Source: Pseudophaeobacter flagellatus (GTDB taxonomy: Bacteria; Pseudomonadota; Alphaproteobacteria; Rhodobacterales; Rhodobacteraceae). Taken from it: a stretch of DNA of 64,000 nt. A program made the position numbers and the translations under genes. Below are positions 26,934 through 35,548 of the stretch, one piece after another; position 1 is the stretch's first letter, and the number at the start of each line of letters is the position of its first letter. The stretch lies in contig NZ_JAJQRG010000002.1 in NCBI RefSeq assembly GCF_021228235.1, positions 496,001 through 560,000 on the forward strand, written 5' to 3'. Below the pieces are notes generated by a model, which was given only the letters and a program-made list of their open reading frames with translations, was not told where the DNA came from and did not search any database.

Positions 26934-27785
26934 ATGACTGTTCCGATTATTCGCCGCCTCGCCACGCTGAGCGCCAAACAGGGTGACTGGACCCGTGCGG
27001 GTGAGAAGGTCGGGGTCGTCCCCACCATGGGGGCTCTGCACGCGGGGCATCTGTCGCTGGTCGAGGCCGCCAAATCCGCCTGTGACCGGGTTGTCGTGAC
27101 GATCTTTGTCAATCCAAAACAGTTCAACAATCCCGAGGATCTGGCCAATTATCCGCGTACCGAACATGAGGATGCCATCAAACTGGCCCCCTATGGTGTC
27201 GATGCGATCTATGTACCGGACCCGGACCAGATCTACCCAGATGGCTTTGCCTCTAATGTTACTGTGACCGGGGTGGCGGATCAGATGGAGGGGGCCTGTC
27301 GCCCCGGTCATTTTGACGGGGTTGCGACGGTGGTGGCCAAGCTGTTCTTGCAAACCGGGGCGCATCAGGCGTTTTTTGGCGAAAAAGACTATCAGCAGCT
27401 TCTGGTGGTGCGGCGCATGGCGCGGGATCTGGATATCCCGATAGAGGTGGTGGGCTGTCCAACAGTGCGCGAGGCTTCTGGCTTGGCGATGTCCTCGCGC
27501 AATTTGCGACTCTCAGCGGCTGGCGCGAAACAGGCGGGGAGGATGCATCCTATTCTGACCGATCTGGCGGCAGAGCTGACCGCAGGCGGATCCTTTGCGC
27601 AGCTGGGCAAGCAGGCCGAGGCTGATATCCTTGCCGCCGGGTTTGACGAGGTGGAGTATCTCTCGCTCTGCTCGGCAGTGGATCTGAGCGCGCTGGAGAC
27701 CGCGGGTGACCCGGATCACCCTGCGCGCCTGTTTGTGGCAGCCTGGCTGGAAGGCGTGCGGCTGATCGACAATGTCGCGGTGTAG
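26934..27785 (+). CDS. panC: Pantothenate synthetase
   Basis: PanC condenses pantoate and beta-alanine with ATP. The 283-residue protein has the nucleotide-binding PTMGALHAGHLSLV (HxGH), VVTIFVNPKQFN, the FGEKDYQQL block and SSRNLRLS (KMSKS-like). ATG 26934 is chosen; a GTG at 26922 overlapping the panB stop is possible but has no spaced ribosome site. Adjacent to panB, 8 bases apart. Confidence 0.95.
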   Translation: MTVPIIRRLATLSAKQGDWTRAGEKVGVVPTMGALHAGHLSLVEAAKSACDRVVVTIFVNPKQFNNPEDLANYPRTEHEDAIKLAPYGVDAIYVPDPDQIYPDGFASNVTVTGVADQMEGACRPGHFDGVATVVAKLFLQTGAHQAFFGEKDYQQLLVVRRMARDLDIPIEVVGCPTVREASGLAMSSRNLRLSAAGAKQAGRMHPILTDLAAELTAGGSFAQLGKQAEADILAAGFDEVEYLSLCSAVDLSALETAGDPDHPARLFVAAWLEGVRLIDNVAV

Positions 27786-27843
27786 CCGATTTGTGAACTA
27801 ATTCTTTAGTAAGTGCTGGCAGCGGTAACATCTTGCCGTTAAA

Positions 27844-27878
27844 GTCCCGCCCTGAGGAGATCCATCAAGGGGCGGGAC
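27844..27878 (+). promoter_or_regulatory. Hairpin abutting the glpK start codon
   Basis: Arms gtcccgccc (27844-27852) and gggcgggac (27870-27878) are perfectly complementary, and the right arm ends at the base before the glpK ATG. One purine-rich ribosome site (aagggg) lies within the right arm and another (gaggag) lies in the 17-base loop. If the stem forms, it would hide the near site and change access to the start codon, a simple way to control translation. Inference from sequence only. Confidence 0.55.
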
Positions 27879-29363
27879 ATGAGTTACATTCTGGCAATCG
27901 ACCAGGGCACCACGTCAACACGAGCGGTATTGTTTGATGCGGAAATGCAGGCCGTTGGCACGGCGCAGCAGGAATTTCCGCAGTATTTTCCCAAGGCGGG
28001 CTGGGTAGAGCACGATCTGGAAGAGATCTGGCAAAGTACGGTTGCCACCTGCCGCCAGGTGCTGGCCGACTGTGGTATCAGTGCCTCTGATCTGGCGGGC
28101 ATTGGCATTACCAACCAGCGCGAAACCACGGCAGTTTGGCACAGGGACAGCGGCAAACCGGTGCATAGGGCGATCGTCTGGCAGGACCGGCGTACCACCG
28201 AATTCTGCGAGAGCCTGCGCGCGGCGGGCCATGAAGATCTGATCCGCCAGCAGACGGGGCTGCTGCTGGATCCCTATTTTTCAGGGAGCAAGGTCCGCTG
28301 GATCCTGGATCAGCTGCCGGATGCGCGGGCGCAGGCGGAACGCGGTGCGCTGCTCTTTGGCACCATCGACAGCTTTCTGATCTGGCGGTTGACCGGCGGC
28401 AAAGCGCATGTGACCGATGCCACCAATGCCTCGCGCACCATGCTGTATGATATTCACACTGGCAACTGGAGCAGCGAAATCTGCGCCTTGATGCAGGTGC
28501 CAATGGCGATGCTGCCCGTGGTCAAGGATTGTGCCGCTGATTTTGGGGTTGTCCAGGCCGATATTCTGGGTGCAGAGGTGCCTATTCTGGGCGTCGCGGG
28601 CGATCAGCAGGCGGCAACCATCGGCCAGGCTTGCTTTCAGCCGGGGATGATGAAATCGACCTATGGTACGGGATGTTTTGCCCTGCTGAACACAGGCGCG
28701 ACGCCGGTGGCCTCTCGCAATCGCATGCTAACCACCGTTGCCTATCAGCTGGACGGGCAGCCCACCTATGCGCTGGAAGGGTCGATCTTTATTGCCGGTG
28801 CTGCGGTGCAGTGGCTGCGCGATGGGCTGGGTATTATCGATGATGCGGCGCAGACGGGGGCGTTGGCTGAACAGGCAGACCCGGAACAGGATGTTCTTTT
28901 GGTGCCCGCCTTTACCGGGCTGGGCGCGCCCTATTGGCAACCCGAGTGCCGGGGGGGCATCTTTGGGCTGACCCGTAGCTCTGGCCCGGCAGAGATCGCC
29001 CGTGCGGCGCTGCAAAGCGTTGCCTATCAGACCCGCGACCTGTGGGAGGCGATGCGGGCCGATTGGCCGGAAGAGGCGCAGGTGACCCTGCGGGTTGATG
29101 GCGGCATGAGCGCAAGCGACTGGACTATGCAGAGCCTCTCGGATTTGTTGGGCGCGGCAGTGGATCGTCCCAGGATGCAGGAGACCACGGCGCTGGGGGC
29201 AGGGTGGCTGGCTGGGATGCGAGCTGGGCTTTACCCGGACCAGGCTGGCTTTGCCGCAACCTGGGCGCTGGATCGCAAATTCACCCCGCAACTGGACCCG
29301 GCGCGTCGCGATGCCGCCTATGCCCGCTGGCAGCGCGCGGTGCAGGCCGTGATTGGCATCTAA
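27879..29363 (+). CDS. glpK: Glycerol kinase
   Basis: GlpK phosphorylates glycerol to sn-glycerol 3-phosphate. The 494-residue FGGY kinase starts [20 protein letters not shown] and has [37 protein letters not shown] and [14 protein letters not shown]. The full length is normal for the family. No glycerol facilitator, glpD or glp repressor lies alongside, so it stands alone here. The start is unusual in being pressed against a perfect hairpin. Confidence 0.96.
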   Translation: MSYILAIDQGTTSTRAVLFDAEMQAVGTAQQEFPQYFPKAGWVEHDLEEIWQSTVATCRQVLADCGISASDLAGIGITNQRETTAVWHRDSGKPVHRAIVWQDRRTTEFCESLRAAGHEDLIRQQTGLLLDPYFSGSKVRWILDQLPDARAQAERGALLFGTIDSFLIWRLTGGKAHVTDATNASRTMLYDIHTGNWSSEICALMQVPMAMLPVVKDCAADFGVVQADILGAEVPILGVAGDQQAATIGQACFQPGMMKSTYGTGCFALLNTGATPVASRNRMLTTVAYQLDGQPTYALEGSIFIAGAAVQWLRDGLGIIDDAAQTGALAEQADPEQDVLLVPAFTGLGAPYWQPECRGGIFGLTRSSGPAEIARAALQSVAYQTRDLWEAMRADWPEEAQVTLRVDGGMSASDWTMQSLSDLLGAAVDRPRMQETTALGAGWLAGMRAGLYPDQAGFAATWALDRKFTPQLDPARRDAAYARWQRAVQAVIGI

Positions 29364-29723
29364 AGATCTGCGCCCGCCCTGGCAGGCCTGCGCAATCCTG
29401 GTGAAGTCGACCGTGGTGCGGTTGACTGGTTGACTGCGTGCAGCCGGATACCCAGCGGCAGGGGGGGGGGCTCCCGCGCCCGCAGGTCATCGGCTGGCGC
29501 CGAAAGACCTTGGCGACCTTGGGCCCAGCGCCGCGCTGACGCGCGGCGCGGTTGCCTTTGGATCAAAGGGGGTGGGGAGGCCCACGCCGGGCTTCTGCCC
29601 GGCGCCCGGCCCAACGGGAAGAGGGCCACTTGGGCCTGATGACGGGCGGGAGCCCGCCCGTGTGCAGCGGTCTCAACTCTGCCTGTGCTGCCCTGTGCTG
29701 TCCCTGTGTGGCCCCCCGTGTTT
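29364..29723. repeat. Palindromic (REP-like) island after glpK
   Basis: This 360-base gap has no gene. It holds several hairpins: arms gcgccgcgc at 29528-29549 with loop tgac; gccgggc at 29586-29603; and acgggcggg at 29642-29661. The first palindrome is identical over 21 bases to one at 61566-61586. The block gcccggcccaacggg (29604-29618) recurs inverted at 35711-35725 next to another hairpin. A run of ten G lies near 29461. The shared parts mark a dispersed repeat family, probably non-autonomous palindromic elements. Confidence 0.65.
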
Positions 29724-30983
29724 CTAACGTGCCATCCGTGCGCCGGGTGCTATGGTGGCAGGGCGGGCGTTCAGGTCGTCGATCGAAAAGCCGGAGATGG
29801 ATTTATAGCGTGCCGCATGGGCGGCCAGGTCGGCCCGGGGGATTACCTCGTCAATGGTGGTGAAATCACCGCCGCAGAGGTCTTCGATCTGTTGCAACAC
29901 CGCATCCGGCCCCTTGCCTGCCCGGTTTGTCTGGCCGATGCCCGTTGCCAGCGGCCGTACCTCTGCCTCATAGGCGGCGAGGGCTGCCTGGGTGACGCCC
30001 TGCGCCAGCAGTTTCGCCCCGATCACCCGCGCATCCAAGATCGCCTGGCTGGCGCCGTTGGATCCCACCGGATAGGTCGGGTGGGCGGCATCACCCATTA
30101 AAGAGACCGCGCCAAAGCTCCACTGTGGCAGCGGGTCGCGGTCTACCATGGGGTATTCATACACCACCTCTGCGCCACGGATCAGTCCTGGCACATCAAT
30201 CCAGTCGAACTGCCAATCTGCAAAATCTGAAATGAAATCATTGATATCTGCGGCGCGGTTCCAGTCTTCCTTTTTCCAGGGGCTGGCGGGGTCAAAGCTC
30301 TTTTCGGCAATCCAGTTCAGCGTCACCTGTCCCGTGGCATCGGGGCGCGAGATCGGATAGGCCACCAGGCGTAGGCTGTCGTGGCCGATCATTACCATGG
30401 CGGCCTCGCCCTTCCAGGGTTGGCCCTGGGTGGTGGCGCGCCACAGGATGCGCCCGTTCCAGATAGGCGCGCCTTCCTCTGGATACATCTGGGCGCGCAG
30501 CGCCGAATGAATGCCATCCGCAGCCACCAGCAGGCTGCCGTGTTTACGGCTGCCATCGGCAAGCAGCAGCTCCGCACCGGTGTCACTGTGTTCAAAGCCA
30601 CAGGCCCGCGCCCCAGTGGTAATGCAGCCTTCCCCGGCGCGGGCGATCAGCGCCCGGTAGAGCATCATCTGCAATTCACCGCGATGCACCGAATATTGTG
30701 GCCAGGCATAGCCCGCCTGCATTCCGCGCGGCTCTTCCCAGATGGTTTTGCCCAGCTTGGAATAGAATCCCAGCTGCTGAGTGCGAATGCCGATGCTGTC
30801 CAGCTCTGTCTCTAGCCCGAGATCAAAGAGTTCCCGCACGGCATTAGGCTGCAGGTTGATGCCAACCCCAAGCGGGCGCAGTTGCGCTGTCGATTCGTAG
30901 ATGTGAAAGGGCACACCAATCTGATGCAGCGTCAGGCCCAAGCTTAGCCCGGCAATGCCACCACCTGCGATGAGAATGGACAT
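29724..30983 (-). CDS. FAD-dependent monooxygenase (UbiH/salicylate hydroxylase superfamily)
   Basis: A 419-residue flavoprotein hydroxylase. It has the N-terminal dinucleotide fold MSILIAGGGIAGLSLGLTLH, the central VAADGIHSALR (DG motif, FAD/NADPH) and GDAAHPTYPVGSNGASQAI (GD motif). It resembles Roseobacter flavin oxidoreductases related to 3-hydroxybenzoate and salicylate hydroxylases; the substrate is not known. The ATG at 30983 has aggagg 10 bases upstream. It stands alone on the minus strand after idi. Confidence 0.88.
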   Translation of the reverse strand: MSILIAGGGIAGLSLGLTLHQIGVPFHIYESTAQLRPLGVGINLQPNAVRELFDLGLETELDSIGIRTQQLGFYSKLGKTIWEEPRGMQAGYAWPQYSVHRGELQMMLYRALIARAGEGCITTGARACGFEHSDTGAELLLADGSRKHGSLLVAADGIHSALRAQMYPEEGAPIWNGRILWRATTQGQPWKGEAAMVMIGHDSLRLVAYPISRPDATGQVTLNWIAEKSFDPASPWKKEDWNRAADINDFISDFADWQFDWIDVPGLIRGAEVVYEYPMVDRDPLPQWSFGAVSLMGDAAHPTYPVGSNGASQAILDARVIGAKLLAQGVTQAALAAYEAEVRPLATGIGQTNRAGKGPDAVLQQIEDLCGGDFTTIDEVIPRADLAAHAARYKSISGFSIDDLNARPATIAPGARMAR

Positions 30984-31107
30984 AGTAAGTATACCTCCTA
31001 TTATTTGACGGCACACAACCACATGGCTCGCCCGCATGGCAAGGAAAAAGTGCTGGAGGCGGCGCGAGAGGTGTTGTGTCGGCGGGCCGACCTGGGATTT
31101 GGCGGGA

Positions 31108-31650
31108 TCAGTCTTTGGAGGCGATGATCAGATCAGGGCCAAAGATGATGTCTGCATATTGACGGAGATAGATCTTGAGCCAGGGGGTGAAGCGCTCTGG
31201 ATGGCGCTGCACCTCTGCCAAGAGATCGTGATAATCCATCCAGCAGGTTTCCATCACTTCCGCCGGGTTGGCCTTGGGTTCGAGCGGGCGATGGGCATGG
31301 GCCAGGAAGACATCCACGACTTCGTGTTCGATCAGACCATGGCCCACATCGGCGCGATATTCCAGCTGATGGCGGAATTCAGGATATAGTCCGCTGATGC
31401 CCAGCTCCTCCTGCATGCGCCGCACCGCACAGGCCGAGGAGGCCTCTTCCCACATCGGGTGGGTGCAGCAGGTATTCGCCCAGAGCCCCGGCGTGTGATA
31501 TTTGCCCAAGGCCCGGCGCTGCATCAGAATTTTGACGCCTTTGACCACAAAGACCGACACGGCCTTGTGTTTCAGCCCCTGTTCATGCGCCGAGAGCTTT
31601 TCTACTGGTGTCAGTTCGCCGTTAACCCAGGCCGGGATCATATGGGGCAT
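31108..31650 (-). CDS. idi: Isopentenyl-diphosphate delta-isomerase, type 1
   Basis: Idi interconverts isopentenyl and dimethylallyl diphosphate. The 180-residue Nudix-fold enzyme has the active cysteine in ANTCCTHPMWEE and the Nudix-like AVRRMQEELGI, plus the glutamate region LIEHEVVDVFLAH. The enzyme supplies precursors for carotenoids, quinones and bacterioplasmic isoprenoids. No photosynthesis or carotenoid gene lies in the window. Confidence 0.95.
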   Translation of the reverse strand: MPHMIPAWVNGELTPVEKLSAHEQGLKHKAVSVFVVKGVKILMQRRALGKYHTPGLWANTCCTHPMWEEASSACAVRRMQEELGISGLYPEFRHQLEYRADVGHGLIEHEVVDVFLAHAHRPLEPKANPAEVMETCWMDYHDLLAEVQRHPERFTPWLKIYLRQYADIIFGPDLIIASKD

Positions 31651-31726
31651 TCAGGGTCCAGGATGAGTGCCTTCAAGGCCAAGCTCACACTGGCTAGCGC
31701 GGCGCGCGGCGCAAAGCAACTGTACG

Positions 31727-31756
31727 AAAGGCCGCGCCCCTGGGGACACGGCCTTT
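31727..31756. terminator. Hairpin between idi and the cytochrome c gene
   Basis: Arms aaaggccg (31727-31734) and its complement (31749-31756) form an 8-bp stem with a 14-base loop in the gap downstream of the cytochrome c gene and upstream of idi. The T-containing right arm suits termination of minus-strand transcription. Confidence 0.55.
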
Positions 31757-31782
31757 GGTGCTCAAATTTCGAGCAGATTTAT

Positions 31783-31803
31783 CGGCTGACGCAGGGTCAG
31801 CCG
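31783..31803 (-). terminator. Hairpin just after the cytochrome c gene
   Basis: An 8-bp perfect stem (cggctgac and complement, loop of 5) lies ten bases after the cytochrome c stop on the minus strand, followed by ataaatct. It is a plausible factor-independent terminator, with a second hairpin further downstream. Confidence 0.62.
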
Positions 31804-31812
31804 AGGTGCGCC

Positions 31813-32274
31813 TTATTCCGAGGCCGCTTCCTCGGCTGTATCTTCTGGCGCGGGGCCATATTGGGCCAGAAAGGCATAGAGATCCTCGGCACCCTTCTTC
31901 AGTTTGAAGGTCATTTTCGACTTTGCCTTGCTGTCGTCCAGATGGGTCTGCAGAAAACCGCGGGGATCAGCGGTAAAGCCGGTGAAGTTTTCCAGATCCC
32001 AGACTAGACCAGCGGCACCAGCGGCGGCCAGGTCATCGCTGTATTTGAAGTCTTCATAGGTGCCGGCGGTGCGACCGACGACGCCCCACAGGTTGGGGCC
32101 AGTGCGGCCACCCTTGATGATATTTTCGCCGCTATCCGATACAATGGTGTGGCAAGATTTGCAGCGGTTGAAAACTTTCTCACCCTTGGCAGGATTACCT
32201 TCGGCAAAGGCGGTGGCTGTGAATGCTGGGGCGGCCAGCAGACCAAGAAGAGTGGCTGTCAGGACGTGTTTCAT
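31813..32274 (-). CDS. Periplasmic c-type cytochrome (cytochrome c2/c550 class)
   Basis: A 153-residue class I cytochrome with a cleavable signal peptide (MKHVLTATLLGLLAAPAFTA, cleavage near AFA). The haem site is CKSCH (C38, C41, H42), and the likely sixth ligand is the methionine in KAKSKMTFKL. The insert GRTGPNLWGVVGRTAGTYEDF is typical of the cytochrome c2/c550 group that shuttles electrons between the bc1 complex and terminal oxidase or reaction centre. The C-terminus has an acidic tail (EDTAEEAASE). Likely abundant, with its own hairpin terminators. Confidence 0.93.
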   Translation of the reverse strand: MKHVLTATLLGLLAAPAFTATAFAEGNPAKGEKVFNRCKSCHTIVSDSGENIIKGGRTGPNLWGVVGRTAGTYEDFKYSDDLAAAGAAGLVWDLENFTGFTADPRGFLQTHLDDSKAKSKMTFKLKKGAEDLYAFLAQYGPAPEDTAEEAASE

Positions 32275-32379
32275 TTGCTTGCTCCAATTATTGAGTTGGC
32301 GAGAGTATACGGCGATGCATTGGTCAGATGGTCAACAGGTGACTTTGCCGCATGAAGTGGATCCGCCCGGCAGGTCGCG

Positions 32380-33408
32380 TCATGGGCTGGCGCTCCAGCA
32401 GGGCAGAAGGTCGTTTTCCTGAGGAGTGGCGCAATAGACGGCACGGGCGATGGCACGGCTCAGGCAGAGCGAAGCCGCATGGCCGATCTGGCCCAATTCT
32501 GTGTCGATATCATCCAGAACGCGCCCGCCGGTGCTGGCAGCAAAGATCAGATCTCCGTCGCCAGGGGCATGGGCGGGAACGGTGGCGCGGCCAATACCAT
32601 CGTGGGCGGCGGTGGCCATTCGCTGACACTGGGCCTTGCTCAGGGCGGCATCGGTCGCAACGATGGCAATGGTTGTGTTGCCGCGCTCGCTGGGCAGGCT
32701 GTCTGTCGCGGCCAGGACGTGCATGGCCTGCATCTTGCGACTGTCGAGCCTGCGCCCCAGCCCACTGGCGCTATCCGGGCCGAGGCCGCCGAATTCATCG
32801 CCCACCTCAAAGGGGGCGGCCCAGAAATGCCGGTCTCCTGGGGTGGTGACGCTGCCCATCGGATTGGCGGCGACAAGGGCACCAACGGTGACGCCATTGT
32901 CCAGCACAAAAGAGGCAGACCCAAGCCCGCCCTTCACCATGGCGGTCAGCGCCCCCATGCCAGCCCCGTGGCTGCCAAGGGCAAAATCGGTTGCGGCCGC
33001 CTCAAAGGCGGCGCGGCCCAGGGCGCGGTAGGGATTGTCCTGCCAGCCTTTATCGCCGCCATTCAGCAGATCAAACAGGATAGCGCCGGGCACCAGCGGG
33101 ATGATGGCGGGGCCCAGTGCAAAGCCCCTGCCAGCGGCCCGCAGCCCATCCACCACGCCGGAACAGGCATCCAGCCCATAGGCCGACCCGCCAGAGAGCA
33201 CTAGCGCGTCGATCTTGGCGACTGATTTATCCGGTGCCAAGAGATCGGTTTCGCGGCTGCCAGGCGCGCCGCCCATAACGTGGACCGAGGCGGTCAGCGG
33301 TTCTGGGCTCAGCAGTACGGTGGTGCCGGATTTCACCACCGGATCATCGGCATTTCCGACCAACAGGCCGGGGACATCCGTGATGAGGTTCTTGGGACCT
33401 GGGATCAT
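32380..33408 (-). CDS. P1/S58-family aminopeptidase (DmpA-like, Ntn fold)
   Basis: A 342-residue self-processing hydrolase of the DmpA/BapA/ThnT family (L-aminopeptidase/D-esterase). Autocleavage is expected at GNTTIAIVATDAAL, exposing a threonine as the N-terminal nucleophile. Supporting blocks are LSGGSAYGLDACSGVV, GAGMGALTAMVKGGLGSAS and GDGDLIFAASTGG. The start at MIPGPKNLITDVPG fits homology. Its role may be hydrolysis of beta- or D-amino-acid peptides; the exact substrate is unknown. Confidence 0.86.
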   Translation of the reverse strand: MIPGPKNLITDVPGLLVGNADDPVVKSGTTVLLSPEPLTASVHVMGGAPGSRETDLLAPDKSVAKIDALVLSGGSAYGLDACSGVVDGLRAAGRGFALGPAIIPLVPGAILFDLLNGGDKGWQDNPYRALGRAAFEAAATDFALGSHGAGMGALTAMVKGGLGSASFVLDNGVTVGALVAANPMGSVTTPGDRHFWAAPFEVGDEFGGLGPDSASGLGRRLDSRKMQAMHVLAATDSLPSERGNTTIAIVATDAALSKAQCQRMATAAHDGIGRATVPAHAPGDGDLIFAASTGGRVLDDIDTELGQIGHAASLCLSRAIARAVYCATPQENDLLPCWSASP

Positions 33409-33546
33409 TTGGGCGGGTTCCTGTTCCAAAGCCAAAAGCGGGCCGAGAGGCCCTGCTCTATAGATGTCATCTGCCCGATCTTGATCTGTCTCAAAGGCAC
33501 AGCAGGGTGCGGTCAAGACCGGGCAGGGTAGACGGGGTGGGGGCGC

Positions 33547-34293
33547 CTAGATGCAGCGGCCGCCGTCGACTTCCATGGCGACGCCTGTGACCATGCTGGC
33601 CTCATCCGAGCAGAGATAGCAGGCGGCATTGCCCATGTCCTCGGGGGTGGAAAACCGCCCGATTGGAATCGAGGAGATGAACTTGGCGCGCACCTCTGGC
33701 GTGTCTTCGCCCATGAAGGATTTCAGCAGCGGCGTTTCCCCGGCGACCGGGTTGATCGCATTGACCCGGATGCCCTGCGGTGCCAGTTCGACGGCCATGG
33801 TTTTGGTCGCGGTGATCATCCAGCCCTTGGAGGCATTGTACCAGTTGAGATTGGGACGCGGCGAGACCCCGGCGGTTGAGGCCACATTGAGAATGGCGCC
33901 GCTGGCGCGGGACTTCATGTGGGGCACCAGGGCGCGGGCGGTCAGGTAGACCGATTTCATGTTCACATTGAACACCCGGTCAAAATCGTCTTCGCTGACC
34001 TCATCCAGGGGGGTCGGCAGATGGGTGACGCCGGCATTATTGACCAGGATATCAACCTGGCCAAAATGGGCGATCGCGGCCTCGGCCATGGCGTTGACCG
34101 AAGCGGCATTCGCCACATCAACCTGCTGGGCCATTGCTGCATCGCCGCGCTCTGCGGCCATGGCCTGGGCGGCTTCGGCATTGATATCTGCGATCATCAC
34201 CCGCGCTCCCTCGGCTAGAAATTTATCAACGATACCAAGACCAAAACCAGACGCGCCGCCTGTTACAATTGCGCATTTTCCAGCAAGCCGCAT
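33547..34293 (-). CDS. Short-chain dehydrogenase/reductase
   Basis: A 248-residue classical SDR with the cofactor motif TGGASGFGLGI, NNAG, the catalytic Ser-Tyr-Lys set (NVASTAG, WYNASKGW) and C-terminal GVAMEVDGGRCI. The aspartate in MIADINAEA suggests NAD(H) preference. The ATG at 34293 has ggaggag upstream. Substrate is unknown; a gene of this type often oxidises a sugar or hydroxy acid. Confidence 0.9.
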   Translation of the reverse strand: MRLAGKCAIVTGGASGFGLGIVDKFLAEGARVMIADINAEAAQAMAAERGDAAMAQQVDVANAASVNAMAEAAIAHFGQVDILVNNAGVTHLPTPLDEVSEDDFDRVFNVNMKSVYLTARALVPHMKSRASGAILNVASTAGVSPRPNLNWYNASKGWMITATKTMAVELAPQGIRVNAINPVAGETPLLKSFMGEDTPEVRAKFISSIPIGRFSTPEDMGNAACYLCSDEASMVTGVAMEVDGGRCI

Positions 34294-34362
34294 GACGTTC
34301 TCTCCTCCAAAATAATTTGGGCTCAACATGGCGAAGGCGGCAGCCGGGTGCAATCGCTAGGA

Positions 34363-34782
34363 TCACTCTGGAGTGATTTTTCCCCGGTTTGATTTGATCG
34401 CACTGCGCTGCTTTTTGCTTTCCAGCCGTCGCTTGACAGATCCGCGCGTGGGTTTGGTCGCTATACGACGTTTTGGTGCTACCAGGGCCTGGCGAATCAG
34501 CGCCACTAGGCGGTCGCGCACCAGCTCCCGGTTGCGTTGCTGCGAGCGGGTTTCGTCGCATTGCAACAGGATGGCGCCTTCCTTGGTCCAGCGGCGTCCG
34601 GCAAGCCGTTTGAGGCGGGATTTCACTGCCGGGGTCAGCGCCGGACAACGGGCCGCCTCGAAGCGCAGTTCAACCGCGGTGGCCACCTTGTTCACATTCT
34701 GCCCGCCCGGCCCCGAGGCGCGCATGAAGCTCTCGCTGAGCTCCCAGTCCTGCAATGTGATGTTATCTGTGATTTCGAGCAT
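34363..34782 (-). CDS. arfB: Alternative ribosome-rescue factor B (class I release factor-like)
   Basis: ArfB hydrolyses peptidyl-tRNA on stalled ribosomes. The 139-residue protein has the catalytic GGQ at residues 26-28 (RASGPGGQNVNK) and the basic C-terminal tail (RGSVKRRLESKKQRSAIKSN) that enters the empty mRNA channel. ATG 34782 is chosen as the start because homology begins with MLEITDNITL. Confidence 0.94.
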   Translation of the reverse strand: MLEITDNITLQDWELSESFMRASGPGGQNVNKVATAVELRFEAARCPALTPAVKSRLKRLAGRRWTKEGAILLQCDETRSQQRNRELVRDRLVALIRQALVAPKRRIATKPTRGSVKRRLESKKQRSAIKSNRGKITPE

Positions 34783-34814
34783 GTGGCAGGATCTAGCGCG
34801 ACTGAGCCAAATGG

Positions 34815-34847
34815 AAAAGGCCGCACCCAACCGGGGCGCGGCCTTTT
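34815..34847 (-). terminator. Terminator after the queuosine-precursor transporter gene
   Basis: A perfect 10-bp stem (aaaaggccgc at 34815-34824, complement at 34838-34847) with a 13-base loop ends in cctttt on the minus strand. It lies 35 bases after the transporter stop and upstream of arfB, so it separates the two units. Confidence 0.75.
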
Positions 34848-34881
34848 GTCGGAACTGTTGTATTGCGGCGTGGTGCTGCCC

Positions 34882-35508
34882 TTAGCGGGCGGGCGTGGCT
34901 GTCAGCCGGATCACCAGGAAGCGGAAGGGGATCAGCGCCAGCAGCGCCAGGCCCAGCTTGACCAGCCAGTCAGCCAAGGCCAGCGATACCCAAAGCGGCA
35001 CCAGGGGGCCAAGACCCAGCAACGGCAGCATCTCTTGCGCCCAGGAGGTGTCATTGGCGGGTTCAATCCAGGCCAGTGCACCGGAAAAGGCTATGGTGAA
35101 GAACAGCGCGGTATCCACCACAGAGCCAATCAGGGTCGAGACCAGCGGCGCGCGCCACCATTTGCCGTCGCGCAGGGCGGCAAAAATCGAGACATCCAGC
35201 AGCTGCGCGGTGAGGAAGGCCAGGCCAGACCCAAGTGCGATGCGCAGGGTGACCAGGGGGCCAAATTCACCAATGATCTGGGTGCCGATGAGCGAACAGG
35301 CCACCCCGGTGACAAAGCCGACCAGCACCACGCGGCGCGCAGCAGAGCTGCCATAGACGCGGTTCATCACATCGGTGATCAAAAAGGCAATGGGATAGGT
35401 GAAGGCCCCCCAGGTCAGCCACTGACCAAAGAGAAACTGCACCAAGATATTAGAGGCCACAACAGTGGCCGCCATGGCTAGAATGCCAGGAAGATGAGAA
35501 CGATTCAT
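34882..35508 (-). CDS. Queuosine precursor transporter (YhhQ/VUT family)
   Basis: A 208-residue inner-membrane protein with about six helices. It has the family features TYPIAFLITDVMNRVYG, ASNILVQF and VSTLIGSVVDTALFF, and imports queuosine precursors such as preQ0 or preQ1 for tRNA modification. A preQ1-I riboswitch-like element directly upstream strengthens the substrate call. A terminator follows the gene. It often carries the symbol yhhQ in other species. Confidence 0.93.
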   Translation of the reverse strand: MNRSHLPGILAMAATVVASNILVQFLFGQWLTWGAFTYPIAFLITDVMNRVYGSSAARRVVLVGFVTGVACSLIGTQIIGEFGPLVTLRIALGSGLAFLTAQLLDVSIFAALRDGKWWRAPLVSTLIGSVVDTALFFTIAFSGALAWIEPANDTSWAQEMLPLLGLGPLVPLWVSLALADWLVKLGLALLALIPFRFLVIRLTATPAR

Positions 35509-35514
35509 TTTTCA

Positions 35515-35548
35515 GTTCCGTTTTTTATACAAGGTCGCGGCGACTTGT
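35515..35548 (-). promoter_or_regulatory. preQ1-I riboswitch-like element in the leader of the queuosine-precursor transporter
   Basis: Read on the minus strand, a 5-bp stem P1 (acaag at 35548-35544 with cttgt at 35533-35529) encloses a 10-base loop tcgccgcgac. Then come ataaaaaa and cgg. The loop ccg can pair with the downstream cgg to form the H-type pseudoknot P2. The last loop base before the 3' side of P1 is the expected specificity C. The loop length and tcgc start match the Thermoanaerobacter preQ1-I aptamer. P2 takes up the ggaac that could serve as ribosome site just before the ATG, suggesting translational repression when preQ1 binds. Confidence 0.8.

Noticed and set aside
29364-29723. 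CRISPR array or tandem repeat in the island after glpK
   Set aside because: The repeats are palindromes of different sequence without regular spacing or unique spacers.
31036-31389. Plus-strand open frame opposite idi
   Set aside because: Antisense to a Nudix enzyme with intact active-site motifs.
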